Shown here: one piece after another, positions 55,954 through 64,000 of the stretch
Numbering within the stretch: position 1 is the stretch's first letter
Layout of the letters: every line of letters starts with the position of its first letter
Assembly: GCA_018806915.1 (NCBI GenBank)
Contig: JAGKQI010000102.1
Coordinates: 1,178,001-1,242,000, forward strand
DNA: 64,000 bases
Reading direction: 5' to 3'
Source: Phytophthora colocasiae
Taxonomy: Eukaryota; Oomycota; Peronosporomycetes; Peronosporales; Peronosporaceae
The notes under the pieces: generated by a model
The model's input: the letters and a program-made list of their open reading frames with translations, nothing else
Database searches by the model: none
Told to the model about the DNA's origin: nothing
Program-made: the position numbers and the translations under genes

Positions 55954-57236
55954 ATGAGCACCATCCCCAGTAAAAACAACATGAAGTACCGCTTCCTGGG
56001 CAATTCCGGCCTGCTGGTGTCCAAGTTCGGCTTCGGCAGCTTCGTGACATTCGACATGCAAATGGATTTCGAGAAGTCCTATGCGGTCTTCGAACGCGCC
56101 TTCAAGAGTGGCATCAATTTCTTCGATAGCGCCGAGACGTACGCGGACGGTGAAGCCGAAAAGTTTATCGGTAAAATCGTCAAGACAGGTATCGAGCGTG
56201 GCGTTTGGAGCCGTGAGGACCTGGTACTTACTACCAAACTCTTCTTCGGAACCAAGCTGGGCCACGGTGGAGGCGGCCCGAACGACACAGGGCTTAGCCG
56301 CAAACATGTTGTCGAGGGAATGTAGGGGTCACTCAAGCGTTTTGACCTGGACTACGTCGACGTGGTTTTCTGCCATCGCCAGGATCCTTATACCCCAATG
56401 GAGGAGATAGTGCGTGCCATGAACTACGTGATTGAGCAAGGCTGGGCATTCTACTGGGGAACCAGTGAGTGGACAGGGGCTGAGATCATTGAAGCCTGCG
56501 AGGTGGCTGACGGTTTGGGGCTCATTCGTCCGGTAAGCGTGCATACCGGTAACTCTTCGTTCGTTGCCGTATTTCTTTTTAATTGTCATTTTGTGTTAGA
56601 TTTGCGACCAAACACGGTACAACATTCTCGACCGTTCTCGTGTGGACTATGACTTTGTGAACCTGTACAAGGTACTGTAGCAGTATGCAGGAGTATATCG
56701 TACAGTGACTACAATCATTATCTTTGTTCTTGGTGTTTACAATTGCAGAAGTACAAGTACGGCATCACGGCATTCTCGGCATTATCCAGTGGTGTGCTGA
56801 CGGGCAAATACAACAACGGAATTCCAGAGGTGTGATTTCATTGTTTAGATTTCGTTTGCTATTTGACAAACGCACTAACAATGCGATTGTTGTTGTGCAG
56901 GGCTCTCGCATGTCGATTCCATGGTTTAAGAAGGTTCTTTCGAATGGTCTTGAGGAAAAGACTGCCAAAGCTCTCCAGCTTACGGAGGTAGCTAAAGAAA
57001 TTGGCTGCACACTCCCACAGCTGGCTATCGCTTGGTGCGTTGCCAATACCAACGTGTCTACCGTCCTGCTTGGAGCATCGAGGATCGAACAACTTGACGA
57101 AAATCTAAAGGCGCTGGAATTTGAGGACAAGATCACACCTGAAATCCGTGCTAAGATTGACGCGATTGCCGATTTCAAGCCCGAGCTTACCAAGGTCCAA
57201 GAAAATGTGCACCAGATCCGTGGCAAATGGCAGTAG
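55954..57236 (+). CDS. Kv-beta-like aldo-keto reductase with an in-frame TAG
   Basis: Four exons, 55954-56532, 56600-56671, 56749-56829, 56901-57236, in phase; 355 codons. It is closest to voltage-gated K+ channel beta subunits of the plant KAB1/animal Kv-beta type (AKR6): RFLGNSGLLVSKFGFG, NFFDSAETYADGEAE (catalytic Asp and Tyr), LVLTTKLFFG (Lys), VVFCHRQDP (His), MNYVIEQGWAFYWGTSEWTGAE, LPQLAIAWCVANTNVSTVLLGAS. One in-frame stop, TAG at 56323-56325, sits between GLSRKHVVEGM and GSLKRFDLDYVDVVF, where relatives have a sense codon, often Lys (AAG). Everything else, including splice sites, is intact. It is either a young pseudogene, a sequencing error, a heterozygous null, or a read-through site. 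Confidence 0.85.
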
Positions 57237-57492
57237 GAGCTACTGAATTTCAGAGTCGGCATTATTTGTAGGCAGAAAGTGAATGACTTTGATACGACAA
57301 TCCAATCAATTTTTTTTGCTAACAAAAAGAGGCTCCCACTTCTTGTCTTTATCATATTTTCTAAAGAAGAAAGTTCTTCTTCTTAGAAAGAGCGTTCCTA
57401 GTCTAGGCACTAATATCACCCAAATATCATGTGAACCACATAGCTTATCATTCGGACTGCAGCCAGCACCAGCCAATTAGCCAACCATCGCT

Positions 57493-59475
57493 ATGAGGTT
57501 CCACGACTTTAAACCGGCCCTGTGCCCCGAGATTCTGGCGGAGACTGATGCGCTGGGCTTTGAGCACATGACACCCGTGCAAGCGGCTACACTACCGCTG
57601 TTCCTGTCTAACAAAGATGTGTGTGTAGACGCCTGCACAGGCAGTGGCAAAACTTTATCCTTCGTGTTACCAATCGTACAGCTTCTGAAGGCCAAACTAG
57701 CGGACGGTAGTATCACAGCGCCGCGTCATGCTGACTTGACGAAGCTTGTGGCTATGGTCATCTCGCCTACGCGGGAGCTGGCACGTCAGATCTTTGAGTG
57801 CGCCGAGAAGTTCTTCGCCCGTGCTTTGCCCAGCGTCCAACTGCTGCTGTTTGTTGGTGGAACCAGCGTGGAGGAGGACCTGTCACTCATCCGCGGTGCT
57901 GTAGGCAAGTGTTCGGTTGTTATCGGCACTCCAGGACGAACTGAGGACCTGCTGAACCGCTGTGTGGGCTCCAGCGTTGAGACGCGCGAGTTTGAAATGC
58001 TTATTCTGGACGAAGCTGACACGTTGCTGGACATGGGTTTCGAAGTAAGTCTCAACAAGATTCTGGACCATCTACCTAAGCAAAGACGTACCGGGTTGTT
58101 CTCAGCCACACAGACTCAAGAGGTGAAGGCGCTGGCACGCGCTGGGCTGCGAAACCCGGCGACGATTTCCGTTCAGGTGGCCAACAATACGCAGGTTACA
58201 CCAGCTACTCTGCAGAATTACTACTGTTTGGTCGGTCATGACCAGAGACTGTCGGCGCTGCACCACTTTGTGGAGTCCAAGAAGGGGGAGAAGCTGATCG
58301 TTTTCTTTTCGACCTGTGGATCAGTGGACTTTTTCAGTCGCTTGCTGGAAGAGCTGTTCAAGGGTAAGAAGGACTTCCCTGTTGTCGCACTGCACGGCAA
58401 GATGCCTCAGAAGAAGCGTACTACGAATTACGACCACTTCTCAGCACTTAAATCCGGTCTTCTGGTATGTACGGATGTGGTCGCCCGTGGCATCGACCTG
58501 CCGGATGTGGACTGGATCGTGCAATACGATCCACCGCAGGATCCCAACTTTTTCGTGCATCGAGTTGGTCGTACAGCGCGTGCAGGACGCTCTGGCTGTG
58601 CTCTCTCATTCTTGTCTTCGAATGAAGACGCTTATGTGAATTTCCTGAAAATTCGGAAGGTTCCTTGCGAAGAGATGACTCTTCCGCTTGACACGATGAA
58701 GAATGTACTACCCCAGGTGAAGGCTCTCATTCTAGAGGATCGTGATCTGCTTGAGAAGGGCACGAAGGCATTCATGGCGTTTGTGCGGTCCTACAAGGAG
58801 CACCAGTGTCAATTCATTTTCCGTTTCAAGGAGCTCGACCTCGGAGCTGTAGCACGTGGGTTCTGCCTATTGCAGCTACCCAAGATCAACGAGTTACGTA
58901 ACGTGCGCATTGATTTCGAGAAGACCGACATCAAAACGACCGACATTAAATTCAAGGACAAGGCCCGTGAAAAAGAACGCCAGAAGAAGCTCGTTGCGAT
59001 TGCAAAGGAGAATGAAGAACGACATAAGAAAGATGCCGAAATGCGTGAGAAGAAACGCAAGCGGCCCCTTGAGGAAGATAACCAGAAGCATCCGCGTCGT
59101 CGTGAAAAGAAGAAGGGTCTCCATCAGCAGATTGTCGAGGAATGGGATGAATTGGCTGAGGAGGAGAAACTTTACAAGCAGCTAAAGAAGGGTAAAATCA
59201 CAGAGGAGGAGTACGAGAAGGCACTGCTAGGTAAGGTGGATAGCTCTGACGATGAGGAGGATGACGATGAGGATGGCGACAAGAAGAAAAAGACCAAGTG
59301 GCAGCGTTCTGAGGAGAAGATGAAGGAGCGATTCAAGAAAAAGGAACAAGTTGTGAAGAAGACTGCTGAGCAGAAGCGTGAAGCTGCGAAGCGCGAGGAA
59401 CGTATTCGCAAACGCAAAAAATCCCAGCACGTCCAACGTGCGATGCAAAGAGCTCAGCGTCGTGCTCGTCGCTAG
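57493..59475 (+). CDS. DEAD-box RNA helicase DDX55/Spb4-like
   Basis: A single exon of 660 codons. All helicase motifs are present in order: Q motif (FEHMTPVQ), motif I ACTGSGKT (about 47-54), PTRELARQ, TPGR, DEAD (about 172), SAT, ARGIDLPDVDWIVQYD and HRVGRTARAG. After the core come the DDX55/Spb4 C-terminal features: AFMAFVRSYKEHQC, LGAVARGFCLLQLPKINEL, and a long Lys/Glu-rich tail (KAREKERQKKLVAIAKENEE). Spb4/DDX55 acts in the nucleolus in 60S ribosomal subunit maturation. A stretch of GDKKKKTKWQR and terminal RRARR look like nucleolar signals. Confidence 0.95.
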   Translation: MRFHDFKPALCPEILAETDALGFEHMTPVQAATLPLFLSNKDVCVDACTGSGKTLSFVLPIVQLLKAKLADGSITAPRHADLTKLVAMVISPTRELARQIFECAEKFFARALPSVQLLLFVGGTSVEEDLSLIRGAVGKCSVVIGTPGRTEDLLNRCVGSSVETREFEMLILDEADTLLDMGFEVSLNKILDHLPKQRRTGLFSATQTQEVKALARAGLRNPATISVQVANNTQVTPATLQNYYCLVGHDQRLSALHHFVESKKGEKLIVFFSTCGSVDFFSRLLEELFKGKKDFPVVALHGKMPQKKRTTNYDHFSALKSGLLVCTDVVARGIDLPDVDWIVQYDPPQDPNFFVHRVGRTARAGRSGCALSFLSSNEDAYVNFLKIRKVPCEEMTLPLDTMKNVLPQVKALILEDRDLLEKGTKAFMAFVRSYKEHQCQFIFRFKELDLGAVARGFCLLQLPKINELRNVRIDFEKTDIKTTDIKFKDKAREKERQKKLVAIAKENEERHKKDAEMREKKRKRPLEEDNQKHPRRREKKKGLHQQIVEEWDELAEEEKLYKQLKKGKITEEEYEKALLGKVDSSDDEEDDDEDGDKKKKTKWQRSEEKMKERFKKKEQVVKKTAEQKREAAKREERIRKRKKSQHVQRAMQRAQRRARR

Positions 59476-59571
59476 AGTTGTATGCTTCTGGATTCATTTC
59501 CTACACACATACAGAGATAGAGAATAATACTATTCATTCGTTTTACACATTTTTTCTTCACGGTGGTCTTA

Positions 59572-62500
59572 TCAAGCAAATTTGGGTAGCTCCCAGAACG
59601 TAGCACCCGTGCGAGTATTGAAGATGTATGTCATGCCTGATGATGGATCTATCGCTTCAGCATATACCAGTCGAGCCATCGCCCGTGCACTCTCTCTTGC
59701 TTTTCGACAGCGAAAGAGATTTTGTAGTCGTATTGCGGCGTCATTTTCACTAAGGTTGTGCCGTGGCTTCTGTCGCAAAGATCTTGAACCAGCTCGAATA
59801 TGCTCAAGTGCAGAAGCAGCGCAGCAGACGAGTTCCGTATGGCAGCCCCGCTCAGTCCGGTCTATAATGCCCTGCAGGATACTCAGGATTGACGGCGGCC
59901 CTACTGACTGAAGTGCTGCTCTCCAAGCTGCTGTAGATGCAGCAACTGTTAGCAACGTGAATCATCTTTTTAAGAAAACCAGTTTCTGGTACTCACCGCT
60001 GGATTGGGCTAGTCGTCCAAACAGAATACACCCTTGCTGTTGAAGCTGTACATCTTTTTTAAATTTCAGCATTGCATCCTGGACATTAACCACAACCGAG
60101 AGATGGATAGGTAGAAGTTGTTGGGTGCTTGCATTTTGACCTCGGATAGATGAAGCTCCTAGCAAAAGAACACATATCAATTAGAACGTATTGAATGCAC
60201 TTGCAATCTATCAAACTCACCTGTCATTGCCATCCTAACCAGAACTTCGGTTGCATATCGTTGAATGGCGCCAATGTTCTTGTGTTTGTCCATCAGTTTT
60301 GCAATACCTTGTGGTCCTTCTCTGATGGCAGAAAGCCGAATTGTTTCGAGCTGGTTCAGTGTAGATGTAGCGGAGAGTGTGCGATATCCTCGGCTAGGAG
60401 CAGAAAATGGTCCCCAACCACCAGCAGTGCGAGCACGGGCTCGGAAACAATATGCTGTATCTGTTGCTAGTCCGTAAACAGTGACAGTTGTGTTGGGGGT
60501 TATCCCATTTCTCACGACATCTTCGTAGCTCAATACTTGGAAAGCAGCAGCTCTCTTCCAAATGCTAGCGTCACCTTCACCATCGATGCATGCCCGACCA
60601 AAACCACGACGCTGAATATGATACCCAAGCACTGCTGGAGGCTCCGAATTCGTCGTAGGCATGTTAAGGCTCCATGATATGGTGATGCTGTTCAGCGTTG
60701 AAGTAACAAACGAAGGTGGTGTTGTCGGCACGGTTGGAGGCTCTACATTGTCAGCAAAAGGTTAGCAAGAGTTAATTGCGCTAAAGTGTCTTCCTTTCGT
60801 GTACCTGGTATCTCCCCCAGTCCGAAATCAATCGCGTGCTCAATACCCAATATGGAAGGTGTGTGTGTAATATCCTGAAACTCAGCGGCACGTTCATACC
60901 TCGTTCGAACCTGACTCTGGTATTCAGCGTGAACTTGAGCATTGTTTTTTTCTGCATCGCCCCGGATTGAATTGCACACGTATTCCAGCAAGCTCTTCAC
61001 AAAAAAAGGAGGGCGGGAATTTTGCTGAAATCCATTTTCTTCTTCCAGTCTAGGCATAATAGCGGCCCCACGAAACGCATCCCGAAATCGAAGAAGGAAA
61101 TTGCTCACGCGTTCCTCATTTGCTCGAACAGGTACCTCGGTCTTCACATTGCACGATTCTACCAGTATGATGTTAAGCAGCGATGGATCTCTTTGAACCG
61201 ATTCTACAGTCATTTCTTCCTTTGCAGATGACCGGACACCGCGATCCAAAAGATTTTGAAGACGTAGCTGAGCAATTCGTTTGTATAGTTGCGTGAAGAA
61301 TAGTTCGTGAATGCGGTGGCGAATAGTTTCTGCGTCGTCGATAATTGCGTCTTTAGGTTCTTGAGTTTGGCAAAGCTCGAGTGCGACAAATTTGCTCTTG
61401 CATGGAATATCTGTTCGTCGAGTTAATACGTGCACATTTCCAAGAAAAATAATAGGCGCATACCACTTATCATTTTCGCTAGCTCTTTCTCATGAATGGC
61501 CGTTAGAATGAGCTCCTCCTCTGACGATAGTCTCGATTCGCTAAAAAGAACATAAGATCCCTCGTTAACGCCGCGAGTGACGCGAGCACCATGAGTCTAC
61601 AGGCATATCGATTGAGGATGTAGTTAATGTTAAAGTTTTAGGATACCAATATCACTTACAGACAAGCACATGAAGAACGACGAGTTTGGCTCTTCGGCGA
61701 TTATGTCCTTCAAATCCTTCATGGTATCTTGGAATTCAATAACTGAGGGATTCAGCAGCAGTTTGGAGCCTCTGCGTGAGAAACGATTGAAGCGCTGATC
61801 AACCAGGCTGTCGAACAATGACATTGCTACATCCTTGGTTTTCTCCGATAGCGAGGGGAGATTTTTGAAGTTGTAAGACACGGCCACTAGCGCAAATGAC
61901 TGTTTAGGTATCATTGGACTCTGTTCATCGTCAATATGATCGGCGACGACTTCCACACGTGGTGGTAATGTTGGCGGCCTCTCTGTAATATTTATCAAGA
62001 AAGGTTAAAACACATTCAAGTGCTTACAAATGAAGTAGCGTGGTCACCTTCGGTTGCAGGACAGGCTTGACGAAGCTGTTGTCGTCGCTGAAGTAGCAAT
62101 GCTAGATGTTTTTTGTACTCTTCGCTTTCATTGGGGGTCTTGACTTGAAGAGTTTGTCGTGCCTCCTCATCGTTCTGCATTTTTGGTCACAGGCTATGCC
62201 GAACAGGCGACCGCGAGTTTGGCCGGTTGCTACAACGGGTGCGACCTTCTTGTATCAGCTCACTAATTGGGGCCAGATGGACATCAAAAGGCTCGATGGC
62301 AACAACATCATCGCCTACTGCGCCAGGATATTGCAGCAAAGTTTCAATAACTCTTCCGCACAATGCGTGTTGAGATGCTACTGCCCTGATGTAAGTTCTA
62401 GCTCGGTTGGGGTGCTCACCTCGGAGTGTTTGGACAAGTTGCGGGAAAAAGTCAATTTCCTGACTTCTGAATTTCTTCTTGAACTCGTTTTCAGTCATCA

Positions 62501-64000
62501 GTAAGAACTCGAGGATGACCTCGACACGAAATGCATCCGGAACAAACCTCATCCATGCGTCGCCCTTCTTTCGGGACTTTTGGTTGGGTCCCGCTTTTGG
62601 TGACTTCTTCTGAGCTCCATTTTGATCGTACTACACGTCAGACACACGTGATAAGAATTAACGTTTGATCTCATAGCGAATTCGAGCACTCAGCTGTGAA
62701 TCTTACCCCTAGCCGTTTGTTTTCATATTCCCCAATGGCGGTATCGACATATTGAGCTTCTAGCTCAATCCATGCCTTCTCAACAATCAAGAATTTCAGC
62801 TTTCGGATGGCTTGCCTTTTGCGCCACAGTCCCTGCACACATTTTATCCGACGGATGAATATCCTCAGCCCTTTGAACACACGAAAGCCGACACTTTTCA
62901 CAGCTATGCTCTTCTGAAGCCATTCGATCAAAAGATGTGCTGCGTGCGTATTCGTACGTTTGATTGAACGATGTTGCCTCCAGATCCGAATTGTACGCGA
63001 TAGATGATTTTCTAAGCGGCGTTGACTCCAGTTTAGTATCAGGAAGTTGAACATTTTCTGCGTAAAAGCACTCAGCATGATAATTGGCTGCATATTCTGT
63101 GCTTCACAGATCAACTGCTCACGTAGGCGCTTCTGTAAGCGTTGCCGGGCTCGATACTCGGAGGAAGCCTCAAGTACCCTTCGTTCATAGTTTCCGTCTT
63201 CTTGAACTTTTCTAGTTTTGTTTGCTTCCAGCCTGATTTCATGAGTGTTGACCCACATTTGATGTCTTTCATCGAGAAGCTTTTCATGCCACAAAAGCCT
63301 AAGAGTTAGCCAGCATTGAACGTATCCTCAACACATCAGAATAGTACCATTTTCTTGAAAGCTGCTTCCATATTGAAGCCCATGGGTGTCGATGCGCCAC
63401 CCGCTAGCACGGTTGCATGGTAGTACGCTCGCATCCGCTCGTAACCTCGAATAGTGTCCCAGAAAGCGGTACGATCGTCATCCGAAATGGGCAACAGCCG
63501 AACTCGCTGCTTCATTTTCTTCAGTTGTCTATCCGTTGATGTAGCATTAGCTTCTGCAGTGATTGGAGCTGGTGAATTGGTACGACTTATAGTGACGTCC
63601 GATGGAATACTGAAAAGACTTGAGGTAGGCAATTGCTTTGGAGATCCTGCTTGTTGCTCGGCCTTCCGAAGTATAGCTAAGTGACGTTCCAGTGAAGCCA
63701 TCATTTCCTTCTTCGATTCATCCATGTCCTGTTCCTCATCACAAGGCTCCGAGTAATTGTTGCCTTTTAACAACTCCTTGTGCTTAGCAAAGTAGATTTC
63801 CTTCGAAGTGGACATTAACGGCGCCAAGTACACTACAGATACATTTGTACAATGACGAACAAGTTAGGTTACAAAGTTCTTGAATATCATTTTATGTTCA
63901 CACGCACCTACTCGAGTCTCCTCTTTGTCGACTACAAGAGCCCCTACCGGCACTGGGTGATGTGGCAGAATCGGCGGTAGTGGATACTTCTTCGTCACAG
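59572..64000 (-). CDS. Large multidomain protein: caspase-like fold, FN3, helical repeats, IQ, WW (5' end off window)
   Basis: Exons on the minus strand: 64000-63912 (partial), 63832-63348, 63298-62707, 62630-about 62290 (3' border uncertain), 62174-62048, 61982-61660, 61596-61464, 61410-60805, 60742-60221, 60158-59997, 59945-59572. From 62174 on phases agree. In order: disordered N-part; a basic Trp-rich IQ/Sfi1-like helical region (exon 63298-62707); a caspase-like alpha/beta domain (SFALVAVSYNF, SSFFMCLSTHGARV with candidate catalytic His at 61591-61593, and SKFVALELCQTQEP with candidate Cys at 61370-61372); a fibronectin III domain (TLNSITISWSL, GLATDTAYCFRARARTAGGWGPFS); ARM-like helices; an IQ motif (AAIRLQNLFRCRKARESAR); and a WW-like end (SGMTYIFNTRTGATFWELPKF). 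The 63348/63298 junction is one base out of phase. No named homologue known to me. Confidence 0.72.

Noticed and set aside
1..64000. tRNA, rRNA and other structured RNA genes
   Set aside because: Spacers were read for tRNA-like TTCRA arms and rRNA signatures; none was convincing. A tRNAscan or covariance-model search would settle it.

Overview
The window looks like nuclear DNA of an oomycete, most likely a Phytophthora or close relative (Peronosporales). The grounds are: dense genes with short introns (about 50-90 bp) with GTRNGY-type donors; TCATTYY initiator motifs 20-60 bp upstream of several start codons; flagellar (CFAP161-like) and four-domain calcium-channel genes typical of a zoospore-forming stramenopile; an enolase carrying the EWGWC insertion; and hAT, chromovirus and copia transposons. 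This is inference from sequence content; species is not resolved.

Layout. 1-2407: 5' part of a kinesin (minus). 3364-4221: non-autonomous hAT element with perfect 8-bp target duplication, sitting just upstream of the first of two near-identical enolase genes (4332-5696 and 7261-8625). 8714-15250: a small coiled-coil protein, mitochondrial-type TilS, a nucleolar-type FKBP, a small unknown protein and an ER protein disulfide isomerase. 15430-23224: a 12-exon four-domain voltage-gated Ca2+ channel followed on the same strand by an SK-type Ca2+-activated K+ channel. 23283-27544: a CFAP161/EF-hand protein, a small secreted protein, and HEATR3/Syo1. 27814-34137: a chromodomain Ty3/gypsy element with 5-bp target duplication, inserted 4 bases into the coding sequence of glycine C-acetyltransferase (KBL); the element's own last base rebuilds an ATG for that gene. 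35543-43713: a secreted coiled-coil/PDZ/PA protein, dynactin p27, bifunctional FolD, and a calponin-homology protein. 44652-53726: two tandem paralogous cysteine-rich type I membrane proteins; the second is cut near its 3' end by a 6.7-kb copia element (46270-52998, 5-bp target duplication). 53960-59475: kynurenine aminotransferase, a Kv-beta-like aldo-keto reductase with an in-frame TAG, and DDX55/Spb4 helicase. 59572-64000: most of a large minus-strand gene combining a caspase-like fold, fibronectin III, helical repeat, IQ and WW modules.

Functional links: the Ca2+ channel, the SK-type channel and the beta-subunit-like reductase could belong to one membrane-excitability toolkit, and kinesin, CFAP161 and dynactin p27 to flagellar or transport functions, but apart from the adjacent channel pair the order looks like ordinary gene-dense synteny. 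The strongest oddities come from transposons landing in or beside host genes in three places (enolase 1, KBL, the second membrane-protein gene). Exon boundaries were assigned by hand from splice motifs and reading phase.
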